This document shows, piece by piece, positions 1-7,730 of a stretch of DNA of 11,651 nt. A program made the translations under genes and the position numbers. This DNA comes from an uncultured Flavobacterium sp. Its GTDB lineage: Bacteria > Bacteroidota > Bacteroidia > Flavobacteriales > Flavobacteriaceae. The notes beneath the pieces were generated by a model. That model saw nothing but the letters and a program-made list of their open reading frames with translations, was not told the DNA's origin and searched no databases. Where the stretch lies: positions 1 through 11,651 of the forward strand of contig NZ_CAMLIX010000163.1 of assembly GCF_946479975.1 (NCBI RefSeq). Direction: 5' to 3'. Numbering within the stretch: position 1 is the stretch's first letter; every line of letters starts with the position of its first letter.

Positions 1-492
1 GAAAAAACAGATTTAAATGAAGTTTTACAAGAAGTTTTATCTGATTTTGATTACTTGATCGAAAACAAAAATGCCGAAATCAAAACAAACGAACTTCCAA
101 CTGTAGATAGTATTCCGAGTCAGATGCGTCAGGTGTTTCAGAATTTGATCGGAAATGCACTGAAATTCTCAGGAAGCGAACAAAAACCAGTAATAGAAGT
201 TACTTCGGAAATTATTGTAGAAAAAGACTTTGATAGTCCGACATCACCAGAAGGACACTTCTGCAGAATTACTGTAAAAGATAACGGAATTGGTTTTGAT
301 GAAATTTATCTCGATAGAATTTTCATCATTTTTCAGAGTTTAAACGACCGTCAAACCTACGAAGGAACCGGAATCGGACTGGCAATCGCCAAGAAAATCA
401 TCGAAAAACATAACGGATTAATTACCGCCAAAAGTAAACAAGGAGAAGGTGCAAGTTTTATCATTGTACTGCCACTAACCAATAAACAATAG
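1..492 (+). CDS. Sensor histidine kinase, C-terminal HATPase part (5' end outside window)
   Basis: The reading frame is open from base 1, so this is the last 163 or so residues of a larger protein and not a gene starting at an internal codon. Numbering from the first visible codon, it shows a GHKL ATPase core: N box QVFQNLIGNALKF with N48 and N52, G1 box DNGIGFD with D94, and G2 box GTGIGLAIAKK near 122-132, then the closing strand GASFIIVLP. The wording around the G2 box (IFQSLNDRQTYEGTGIGL) is typical of phytochrome-like and PAS-type sensor kinases. No receiver follows, so it should hand phosphate to a separate partner. It ends 12 bases before the hybrid kinase and is very probably co-transcribed with it. 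The sensory domain and phospho-accepting His lie upstream of the window, so the signal cannot be guessed. Confidence 0.9.
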   Translation, partial: EKTDLNEVLQEVLSDFDYLIENKNAEIKTNELPTVDSIPSQMRQVFQNLIGNALKFSGSEQKPVIEVTSEIIVEKDFDSPTSPEGHFCRITVKDNGIGFDEIYLDRIFIIFQSLNDRQTYEGTGIGLAIAKKIIEKHNGLITAKSKQGEGASFIIVLPLTNKQ

Positions 493-504
493 TATAGAAT
501 CTTT

Positions 505-3500
505 ATGGACAGCAATTTTAAAAGAAATTTATTAATAAGTTCACTTGTTTCACTTCTTGTACTCACAGTGAGTTCAGTTGCTTCATTTATTAGTATCCAA
601 AGTTTGCTTAGCAGTAATTTTTGGGTCAACCATACTCAAGACGTAATTTACAATCTTAACGAAGGTTCTTCTATCATTACAGAAGCCCAAACCAGCATGC
701 GCGGTTACCTGCTTACGGGCGACGAACAATTTGTAAATCGATTTAATGAGTCGGAAAACAAATCAAATGGCTATTTTGACAAGTTGGATGAACTTACAGC
801 TGACAACCCTTCGCAAAGAAAATTACTAGATGATCTGCGAGATAAACGCTCTGGTTTCTTTAAATACCTGAACAATCAAATTGTAAAAAAACGTTTAAGC
901 AAAGAAACGCTGATTTTCGATTTGAATGAAGGAAGAAACATGATGAACGAAATGAAAGCGATCATCAAAAGAATCGAAAGTAAAGAACAGAAACTTTTAG
1001 CAGAACGTAACGCTAGTTCAGAACGATACGGTAAATATAGTCTGGCTTTAATTGTAATTGCCTTTTTTATCGCTTTCCTTATTTCTATTGTTTTCATGGC
1101 TAGAATTCTGAAAGATTTCAAAGAAAGATCGATGCTTCAGAAAGAGTTGCAGCGAAAAGACAAAGAAACGGCAGAAAGATTAGAAGTAATTAGTGGAATT
1201 GCTACCCAGATTTCAAAAGGAAATTATGATGTAAATATAGACGACAAAAAATCAGATACTTTAGGAGCTCTTGGAGCTTCTATTCATGACATGAAAGATT
1301 CTCTAAAAACTTCTTTCGATTTATTGTCTCAAAAAGAATGGCTGCAGTCTGGGGTTGCATCTTTAAATGATAAAATGCTGGGCGAAAAAACGATTCAGAA
1401 ATTATCAAAAGATGTTATCGAATTTTTATGTCAATATACAAACAGCAGCGCAGGAGTTTTATATGTGATAGATGGCGAAGAAATAACAATTTCTGGTGGC
1501 TACAGCTACATTCCGAGTAAAAATCGCGAAAGAATAAAAAAAGGAGAAGGATTAATTGGACAGGCAATTGTTTCTGGAAAAATGCTGGAATTAAAAACAT
1601 TATCTCCAGATGATATTCATATCAATTATGCTTTAGGAGAAATTAAACCCACTCATGTTGTTGCACTTCCGCTGATGGATTTCAAAGTGGAAGGTGCAGT
1701 AGAATTGGCAAGCATTTATGGATTTTCAGAATTACATTTGGAATTCTTAAATATGGTTTCCAATAATATAGGAATTGCCTTAAAAGCAACGCAAAACCGT
1801 AAAAGAGTTATGGAACTCTTGGAAGAAACCAAATCACAGTCTGAAGAACTTCAAATTCAGCACAGCGAATTGGAAGCAATCAATGCAGAATTGGAAGCGC
1901 AGACCGAAAAATTACAAGCTTCTGAAGAAGAACTTCGCGTACAGCAGGAAGAATTAGAGCAGACAAACGAAGAACTTTCTGAGAGAAGTGTTTTATTGGA
2001 AGAAAAAAATACCGAAATACAAAAGAAATCTGAAGCGCTGGAATTAACAACACGCTACAAATCAGAGTTTTTGGCAAATATGTCGCACGAATTAAGAACA
2101 CCGCTGAATTCTATTTTATTATTGAGCCGTTTGTTATCTGAAAACAATAACAAAACGATGGACAATGAAGAAATTGAATTTGCAAAAGTAATTCAGAGTT
2201 CAGGAAACAGTTTGTTAGGATTAATTGACGAAATTCTAGATTTATCTAAGATCGAAGCCGGTAAAATGGATCTGGAATTCTTAGATGTTTCGACCAAAGA
2301 AATTACAGACAATCTTCATAACTTATTTTATCTGGTTGCGAAAGAAAAAGGAATTAACTTCGAAATTATTACCAAAGACGCGCCAATTGTCATTAAAACA
2401 GATAAAATGCGTTTGGAGCAGATTCTAAAAAACTTGATTTCGAACGCGATTAAATTTACAGAAAAAGGAACTGTTTCGCTTGAAATTAAAGTAAGTACAG
2501 ACGATAGTAAAATAATCTGTTTTATTGTAAAAGATACCGGAATCGGAATTCCGTTAGACAAACAGCCTTTAATTTTTGAAGCTTTCCAACAAGCCGACGG
2601 ATCTACGAAACGTAAATACGGAGGAACAGGTTTAGGATTATCAATAAGCCGTGAACTTGCCAAATTATTAAGAGGAGAAATCGTCCTGCACAGTAAAGTA
2701 AACGAAGGAAGTTCATTTACTTTATGTCTTCCTGTTTTAGGATTTACAATGAACAAAGTTTCTGTCAATAAAATCCCAGAAGCAGAAGTAATCGAAGAAG
2801 AATTTGAAGCAGAAGAGGAAAAACCAAGATACATCAGCGAGGTTATTCCAGCAGAAATTGAAGACGACCGTGACGCTATTGAAGAAGGCGATAAAGTTAT
2901 TTTGATTGTTGAAGATGATATCAATTTCGCCAAATCACTTTTGGCTTTTACTCAGAAAAAAGGGTACAAAGGAGTTGTAGCGGTACGAGGAGATTATGCT
3001 TTAAACTTTGCTTTAATCTATAAACCAGTCGGAATTCTGTTGGATATTGAACTTCCAATTAAAAGTGGCTGGGAAGTATTAGAAGAATTAAAAAATCATT
3101 CTCATACCAAACATATTTCGGTTCATATTATGTCTTCGCATAAATTGAAACAAGAAAGTTTGTTAAAAGGAGCTGTAGATTTCCTAGATAAACCAGTTGC
3201 TTTTGACAAAATTCCAGAAGTTTTTACACGTATCGAACACATCATTAATAAAGAATCTCAAAAGGTTTTAATTATCGAAGACAATCCGAAACATGCAAAA
3301 GCACTTTCTTATTTCTTAGAAACTTACAATATCAATTCAGAAATAAAAAGTGAAGTTTCAGCAGGTTTATCGGCTTTAGGAAAAGAAGAAGTGGATTGCG
3401 TGATTCTAGATATGGGAATTCCAGACAAACAGGCGTATGAAATCTTAGACGGAGTTAAAAAAAGTCCAGGATTAGAAAATCTTCCGGTAATTGTTTTTAC

Positions 3501-4071
3501 AGGAAAAAGTTTGTCGATCAAAGAAGAATTAAAAATTAGAAAATATGCCGATTCTATTATTGTAAAAACGGCACATTCTTACCAAAGAATGCTAGATGAG
3601 GTTTCGCTTTTCCTTCACTTGGTTGAAGAAAAGAAAGAAGGAAACAGTAAAAATGAAAGTCCTAAGAAACTGAATTCGTTAAACAATATTTTGTTTGAGA
3701 AAAAAGTATTAATTGTTGATGATGATGTTCGTAATATCTATTCACTTTCTAAGGGTTTAGAAGCGTTTAAAATGAATGTGATCACAGCATTTGACGGAAA
3801 AGAAGCCATTAAAATTTTAGATGAGAATCCAGATACAGATGTTGTATTATTAGATATGATGATGCCAAATATGGACGGCTACGAAACGGCTGAAAAAATT
3901 AGAAGTAACCCTAAATTCCTTAACTTAGCAGTTATCGCCGTAACGGCCAAAGCCATGACGGGTGACAGAGAGAAATGCATTAAAGCAGGAGCTTCAGATT
4001 ACATTACAAAACCTGTAGATGTTGATCAGCTGCTGTCGTTGCTTCGAGTTTGGTTATACGATAAAATCTAA
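505..4071 (+). CDS. Hybrid histidine kinase: CHASE3-HAMP-GAF-coiled coil-HisKA-HATPase-REC-REC-REC
   Basis: A 1188-residue inner-membrane hybrid sensor kinase. TM1 is about 9-31. A CHASE3-like extracytoplasmic helical domain lies at about 40-175, with the family hallmark RGYLLTG at 66-72. TM2 is about 178-200. A HAMP region follows to about 275, with GNYDVNI and a DTLGALGASI-like second helix. A GAF domain lies at about 285-430. A long Glu/Gln-rich coiled coil covers 436-515. HisKA carries the phosphoacceptor H528 in MSHELRTPLN. The HATPase has N643/N647, D677 in DTGIGIP, and GGTGLGLSIS from 706. After an acidic linker (about 752-796) come three receivers. REC1 (798-912) has D847 and K896. 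REC2 (920-1040) has D969 and K1021 but reads KT where most receivers have KP. REC3 (1067-1185) has D1117 and K1169. All catalytic residues appear present. It is followed after 17 bases by a single-domain receiver, then cheR and cheB, so it is probably the sensor of this operon. The stimulus is unknown. Confidence 0.95.
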   Translation: MDSNFKRNLLISSLVSLLVLTVSSVASFISIQSLLSSNFWVNHTQDVIYNLNEGSSIITEAQTSMRGYLLTGDEQFVNRFNESENKSNGYFDKLDELTADNPSQRKLLDDLRDKRSGFFKYLNNQIVKKRLSKETLIFDLNEGRNMMNEMKAIIKRIESKEQKLLAERNASSERYGKYSLALIVIAFFIAFLISIVFMARILKDFKERSMLQKELQRKDKETAERLEVISGIATQISKGNYDVNIDDKKSDTLGALGASIHDMKDSLKTSFDLLSQKEWLQSGVASLNDKMLGEKTIQKLSKDVIEFLCQYTNSSAGVLYVIDGEEITISGGYSYIPSKNRERIKKGEGLIGQAIVSGKMLELKTLSPDDIHINYALGEIKPTHVVALPLMDFKVEGAVELASIYGFSELHLEFLNMVSNNIGIALKATQNRKRVMELLEETKSQSEELQIQHSELEAINAELEAQTEKLQASEEELRVQQEELEQTNEELSERSVLLEEKNTEIQKKSEALELTTRYKSEFLANMSHELRTPLNSILLLSRLLSENNNKTMDNEEIEFAKVIQSSGNSLLGLIDEILDLSKIEAGKMDLEFLDVSTKEITDNLHNLFYLVAKEKGINFEIITKDAPIVIKTDKMRLEQILKNLISNAIKFTEKGTVSLEIKVSTDDSKIICFIVKDTGIGIPLDKQPLIFEAFQQADGSTKRKYGGTGLGLSISRELAKLLRGEIVLHSKVNEGSSFTLCLPVLGFTMNKVSVNKIPEAEVIEEEFEAEEEKPRYISEVIPAEIEDDRDAIEEGDKVILIVEDDINFAKSLLAFTQKKGYKGVVAVRGDYALNFALIYKPVGILLDIELPIKSGWEVLEELKNHSHTKHISVHIMSSHKLKQESLLKGAVDFLDKPVAFDKIPEVFTRIEHIINKESQKVLIIEDNPKHAKALSYFLETYNINSEIKSEVSAGLSALGKEEVDCVILDMGIPDKQAYEILDGVKKSPGLENLPVIVFTGKSLSIKEELKIRKYADSIIVKTAHSYQRMLDEVSLFLHLVEEKKEGNSKNESPKKLNSLNNILFEKKVLIVDDDVRNIYSLSKGLEAFKMNVITAFDGKEAIKILDENPDTDVVLLDMMMPNMDGYETAEKIRSNPKFLNLAVIAVTAKAMTGDREKCIKAGASDYITKPVDVDQLLSLLRVWLYDKI

Positions 4072-4088
4072 TATTTAAAGCGCTGTAA

Positions 4089-4454
4089 ATGGGAAAAAAA
4101 CGAGTATTGATTGTTGACGATGACTCTAGAAATATTTTTGCTTTAGTGAATACTTTAAAAGCAAGATCTTTTGAGTGTTTGTCGTGTTTAAGTGCCGAAG
4201 AAGCTTTAAAAATATTAGCAAAAGACAGTGAAATTGATGCTGTTTTAATGGATATGATGATGCCGGAAATGGATGGTTACGAAGCGATTCCGCTTCTAAA
4301 AGCCATTCCGTTACAAGAAAAAACCTTTGTTGTAGCTGTAACAGCGCAGGCAATGCCTGGAGATAGAGAAAAATGTTTAGAGGCTGGGGCAGATGCATAC
4401 ATCTCAAAACCCGTAGATGTTGATAAATTACTTCAAATCTTGGGTGAAATTTAA
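4089..4454 (+). CDS. Single-domain response regulator (CheY-like receiver)
   Basis: This 121-residue protein is a receiver domain and nothing else. It has the acidic pocket D10-D12, phosphoacceptor D55 (LMDMMMPEMDGYEA), switch T85 and K107 (ISKPVDVD). No DNA-binding or enzymatic output domain follows, so it must act by protein contact or as a phosphate shuttle or sink. By eye about half of its residues match REC3 of the preceding kinase, including the shared blocks DMMMP, GDREKC and KPVDVD, which suggests it arose by duplication of that domain. It sits 17 bases after the hybrid kinase and 7 bases before cheR, so it is in the same operon. It could be the diffusible output of the kinase, or the missing regulatory domain that controls the receiver-less CheB encoded two genes later; the second idea is inference. 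Confidence 0.93.
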   Translation: MGKKRVLIVDDDSRNIFALVNTLKARSFECLSCLSAEEALKILAKDSEIDAVLMDMMMPEMDGYEAIPLLKAIPLQEKTFVVAVTAQAMPGDREKCLEAGADAYISKPVDVDKLLQILGEI

Positions 4455-4461
4455 ATGAATT

Positions 4462-5271
4462 ATGATTGAAGATATTGAATTAGAAACTCTTATAAATGAA
4501 GTTTACGAATATTATGGTTTTGATTTTGGAAGTTACTCCAGAGCCTCGCTGAAAAGACGTGTAAGCCGAGTTTATTATTTGGATGGATTTAAGCATTTTC
4601 ACGAGTTTTTGTCAAAAGTCCGCACAGACGAGGAGTATTGCAAAAGAATGATTGATGAAATAACGGTGAATGTAACAGAAATGTTTCGCGATCCCTCTTT
4701 TTACCTGACACTTCGAAAAGAAATTCTGCCTTTATTAGGAACAAAACCATTTATACGAGTATGGCACGCAGGATGCTCTACTGGCGAAGAAGTCTATTCT
4801 ATGGCAATTATGCTGAAAGAATTAGGTTTACTGCACAAATCTATTTTGTACGCCACAGATATAAATGCGTCGGTTTTAGAAACAGCAAAAAGTGGTATTT
4901 TTCCGCTTAGAATGATAAAAGATTACGCCGATAACTACCGCGATTCTGGCGGACAGGCAGATTTCTCTGATTATTACATTGCCAATTACGGCTTTGCAAA
5001 ATTCAATGAGAACCTTTCAGAAAAAATGGTTTTCTCACAGCATAATTTGGTTTCAGATACGTCTTTTAATGAGTTTGATCTTATTTTGTGTCGTAACGTT
5101 TTAATTTATTTTGATAATAATCTGCAGAAAAGAGTTATAAGTCTTTTTGATGACAGTCTTGCTATACTTGGTTTTCTGGCACTTGGAACAAAAGAAACAA
5201 TCAAATATTCGATCTCTCCAACTAAATACAAACAGTTTGACAAAGAGAAAATATGGAGAAAAATAAAATAA
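4462..5271 (+). CDS. cheR: CheR-type protein-glutamate O-methyltransferase
   Basis: A 269-residue cytosolic enzyme of the CheR family, which uses S-adenosylmethionine to methylate glutamates on receptor helices. An N-terminal helical domain (about 5-70) precedes the conserved ITVNVTEMFRDP stretch at 67-78. The SAM-binding motif I is VWHAGCSTGEEVYSMA at 100-115. The next acidic strand is YATDIN, and the late motif ILCRNVLIYF lies at 208-217. Length matches a minimal CheR with no TPR or other extension. The gene starts 7 bases after the response regulator; an earlier ATG at 4455 is out of frame and stops at once. It overlaps cheB by 19 bases. No chemoreceptor is encoded nearby, so the methylated partner is unknown. 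Enzyme family is clear; the role is inferred from context. Confidence 0.92.
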   Translation: MIEDIELETLINEVYEYYGFDFGSYSRASLKRRVSRVYYLDGFKHFHEFLSKVRTDEEYCKRMIDEITVNVTEMFRDPSFYLTLRKEILPLLGTKPFIRVWHAGCSTGEEVYSMAIMLKELGLLHKSILYATDINASVLETAKSGIFPLRMIKDYADNYRDSGGQADFSDYYIANYGFAKFNENLSEKMVFSQHNLVSDTSFNEFDLILCRNVLIYFDNNLQKRVISLFDDSLAILGFLALGTKETIKYSISPTKYKQFDKEKIWRKIK

Positions 5272-5840
5272 TAAATAATTGTAAAGTAGTTATAATAGGC
5301 GGTTCAGCAGGAAGTTTACAGGCATTGCTGAATATTCTGCCATTTGTAGAAATTCCCATTTCTTTTGCTGTTGTTATTGTAGTTCACAGAAAAAGTTCTG
5401 ACGAGCAGACCTTAGAAGATTTAATTGCTTTAAAATCTCAAGTAAAATTAAAAATCGTAGAAGATAAAGTAGCACTAAAAACGGGCTTTATTTATATTGC
5501 GCCTTCTAATTATCATTTGTTGTTTGAAAAAGAAGGAACCCTTTCCTTAGACACTTCAGAAAAAATAAATTACAGCAGACCAAGCATTGATGTTTCTTTT
5601 GAATCGGCAGCCGAAATTTACGGTCCCCATTTAATCGGAATTTTATTGTCTGGCTCAAATTCTGATGGAACAATAGGAATGAAAGCAATCAAACAAGCTG
5701 GAGGAATAACCGTAGCACAGAATCCTATTTCTGCAGAAATGTCATATATGCCCAACAATGCAATTTTACACGCATCGCCAGATTATATTTTAAAGACCGA
5801 AGAAATACTCGAATTTATAAAACAAATAAATAAGTTTTAA
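5253..5840 (+). CDS. cheB: CheB-type methylesterase catalytic domain, no receiver
   Basis: This 195-residue protein corresponds to the catalytic half of CheB, which hydrolyses glutamyl methyl esters made by CheR and can deamidate glutamine. The Ser-His-Asp triad is visible as S18 (IIGGSAGSLQAL), H45 (VVVHRKSS) and D138 (LSGSNSDGTIGM), with spacing close to that of E. coli CheB. Other family marks are YIAPSNYHLL and the RPSIDVSFESAA stretch. Classical CheB has an N-terminal receiver that inhibits the esterase until phosphorylated. Here the protein begins directly at the catalytic strand, so regulation must come from another protein or be absent. Its start lies inside the end of cheR (19-base overlap), which suggests translational coupling. 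Its stop codon overlaps the stop of the convergent barrel gene. Confidence 0.92.
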   Translation: MEKNKIINNCKVVIIGGSAGSLQALLNILPFVEIPISFAVVIVVHRKSSDEQTLEDLIALKSQVKLKIVEDKVALKTGFIYIAPSNYHLLFEKEGTLSLDTSEKINYSRPSIDVSFESAAEIYGPHLIGILLSGSNSDGTIGMKAIKQAGGITVAQNPISAEMSYMPNNAILHASPDYILKTEEILEFIKQINKF

Positions 5841-6595
5841 TTCTGATTTTCTGGACTAATCGCTTTATTCGTTTCGGCATCTTTTTCCGCCTGTTTTTTC
5901 GCAGCTTTACCTTTTCCAATCGGAATTCCGGCAGTCAAATACAAAGATCTGTTGTACACATTTGGTCCGTCACCTTTCATTACAGGAACCAGTCCGTAAT
6001 AATATTGAATCGTAACATTTAAGCCGTTGCCGACATTCATGTGATAACCAGTTCCAAGAGCAATTCCAGCGTCGATAACCCGAATCTGATCTTTTATTTT
6101 TTTCTTATACGTAAGATCGTCCTTGTTTATTTCATTCGAAAATTCATCAAAAGCCGAAGCCAGAAGTCCAAGTTGTGGTCCCGCTTTAAGATAAATTCTA
6201 TTTTTAAATTGGTATTTAATTAGAATCGGAACATTAAAATATCGTATTTCCCGATTTACGGTACCGCCTTCAAAACTATTGTCCAAGTTTACATCGTCAA
6301 GTGAATAAACTGGAATATGACGCGCGCCCATTGGCGATTTTACAATTACGCCGGTGTTGATCATCCAAGCGGGATTTTTCTTGGAACGAAAATCAAAATA
6401 GAAACCAAGATTAAAACCCGGATTCATTCCAGAACTTTCAAGATTAGATATTTCCGAAAGATTGATGCCGCCTTCAAGACCAAATTCTAAGTAAGGCGAA
6501 TTGAGTTTATCTCCAAAAAGCAAAGAAATCAGCACTTGAGATTTCGCCTGATTCATACACAAGAGTGCGAAAAGTATAAGGAAACCTTTTTTCAT
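5837..6595 (-). CDS. PorT-like outer-membrane beta-barrel protein
   Basis: Predicted 252-residue secreted protein. I chose the ATG at 6595 over one at 6631 because it places a clean signal peptide at the N-terminus (MKKGFLILFALLCMNQAKSQ, likely cleaved before Q20) and avoids overlap with the upstream gene. The mature part has alternating hydrophobic and aromatic strands and polar turns typical of small 8-10 strand barrels of the PorT / OMP_b-brl_2 type, for example YLEFGLEGGINLSEI, YFNVPILIKYQF, IYLKAGPQLGLLAS, and a last strand near LYLTAGIPIGKG. A charged tail (about 25 residues, rich in Lys, Glu and Asn) follows the final strand, which is unusual because barrels normally end at the last strand with an aromatic residue. 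It starts 10 bases after the upstream barrel gene stops, so the two form one operon. Substrate or function is not known. Confidence 0.72.
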   Translation of the reverse strand: MKKGFLILFALLCMNQAKSQVLISLLFGDKLNSPYLEFGLEGGINLSEISNLESSGMNPGFNLGFYFDFRSKKNPAWMINTGVIVKSPMGARHIPVYSLDDVNLDNSFEGGTVNREIRYFNVPILIKYQFKNRIYLKAGPQLGLLASAFDEFSNEINKDDLTYKKKIKDQIRVIDAGIALGTGYHMNVGNGLNVTIQYYYGLVPVMKGDGPNVYNRSLYLTAGIPIGKGKAAKKQAEKDAETNKAISPENQN

Positions 6596-6605
6596 AAAAT
6601 TGGTT

Positions 6606-7730
6606 TTATAATCCAAATCGATATTGAACACCTCCTAAAATTTGTGTTCGGCTTCCAAGAAAACCAGCTTCAACCCTAAACATCATGTGCGGGTTCAATT
6701 GGTATTGCGATCCTACAATAAAGTTCCACATATCTTTCGGTTTTTTGTGAAGAGAATATTGCACAGACGAAGATCCTGCTGTACTAAGAGCGCCGTCCAA
6801 TGTCCCCAGAATGTTTCCTGCACTTTCTAAAGCTCGGTTGGCGGTATTATGTTTGACAACATTCGAAGGATTTTTTTGTTCAGCAGGCGTAAGGCCGTTC
6901 CACCAACTGTCGACCTGCGCTTGATTTTCGTTCACTTTCGCCAAACCATTGTCGACTTTTTCTTGAGCATTCGATAGATCGATAAAATTCGATAAAGGCA
7001 GATCACCTCTGGTATCGCCAGAAACATGAACGCGAAAGCCACCCGCCCAAAAAGCAATATTTTGATTTTTATCTCTAAAAGGCTTAAATGTTTTTCCTAA
7101 TCGTGGTCCAAAAACATATGAAAATGCAGGTTTGTCAAGTGAACTAATATCAGTCCAAGACATATTCATATCCAAGGCAAGCCACCCGCCGCCCACGCCA
7201 ATAGTGGGGGTAAGACCAAATCCGAAGGTAGTGGCATTAAAATTAGCTTTGGTATTAAAACTGGCAACTTGAGTCCAATTATTATTAGCATCAGGAATCC
7301 AGATTCCAGCATTAATTTTGGTTGAAGGATTTGATTTTCCAAATACACCATAAACATTTAGAAATGGAAGTAACCAAATATCAGGACGAATAGTCAGCGC
7401 CCCGGCCTCTACAGATGACTTGTCAAAACGTACAATTTCGTCCAGATTGTACATTGGACCATGGTTGAAACCAACTTGAAGAGCATTGATTAAAATTTCT
7501 GAATCCTGCCAGAAATAATTTATTGAAAGTCCTGCAGAATAAGGAAGTTTATACCCTTTTTGAGCCACTTTCTGCCCCCAAATGGGCAATGCATAAGGAT
7601 ATTCTACGACTTTTAAACTGTCTTTTAATTGCTGATTTTTTTCTCCTACGATTTTGTCGGTGTAAACCTGACCAAAAAAAGAAACGCTGTATAATAAGAA
7701 AAAGGCTGGGATTAGTTTAATACAATTCAT
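6606..7730 (-). CDS. Predicted outer-membrane beta-barrel protein, function unknown
   Basis: A 374-residue exported protein. The signal peptide is MNCIKLIPAFFLLYSVSFFG, probably cleaved before Q21. The mature protein has many amphipathic, aromatic-rich strands with glycine turns (about 62-240 and 330-374), such as PDIWLLPFLNVYGVFGK, TFGFGLTPTIGVGGGW, NIAFWAGGFRVHVSG and the final VEAGFLGS...GGVQYRFGL, which fits an outer-membrane barrel. A polar segment at about 250-318 (DLSNAQEKVDNGLAKVNENQ onward) looks helical and interrupts the strand pattern, probably an extracellular or periplasmic insertion. It is the first gene of a two-gene operon with the PorT-like gene 10 bases downstream. I do not recognise a named family. 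It could be a porin-like or substrate-binding surface protein, but no specific role is supported. Confidence 0.62.
   Translation of the reverse strand: MNCIKLIPAFFLLYSVSFFGQVYTDKIVGEKNQQLKDSLKVVEYPYALPIWGQKVAQKGYKLPYSAGLSINYFWQDSEILINALQVGFNHGPMYNLDEIVRFDKSSVEAGALTIRPDIWLLPFLNVYGVFGKSNPSTKINAGIWIPDANNNWTQVASFNTKANFNATTFGFGLTPTIGVGGGWLALDMNMSWTDISSLDKPAFSYVFGPRLGKTFKPFRDKNQNIAFWAGGFRVHVSGDTRGDLPLSNFIDLSNAQEKVDNGLAKVNENQAQVDSWWNGLTPAEQKNPSNVVKHNTANRALESAGNILGTLDGALSTAGSSSVQYSLHKKPKDMWNFIVGSQYQLNPHMMFRVEAGFLGSRTQILGGVQYRFGL

Noticed and set aside
55..492. A separate 145-residue gene beginning with TTG at 55
   Set aside because: The frame is open back to base 1 with kinase-like residues, so the TTG is an internal Leu codon of a truncated kinase gene.
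2328..2933. 201-residue open frame on the - strand
   Set aside because: It lies wholly inside the well-supported hybrid kinase gene (HATPase to REC1), and its Ser/Ile-rich composition is what the complement of that coding sequence gives.
6596..6631. Upstream ATG at 6631 as start of the PorT-like protein
   Set aside because: It would put 12 polar residues before the signal peptide and overlap the upstream gene by 26 bases; the ATG at 6595 gives a normal secretion signal.
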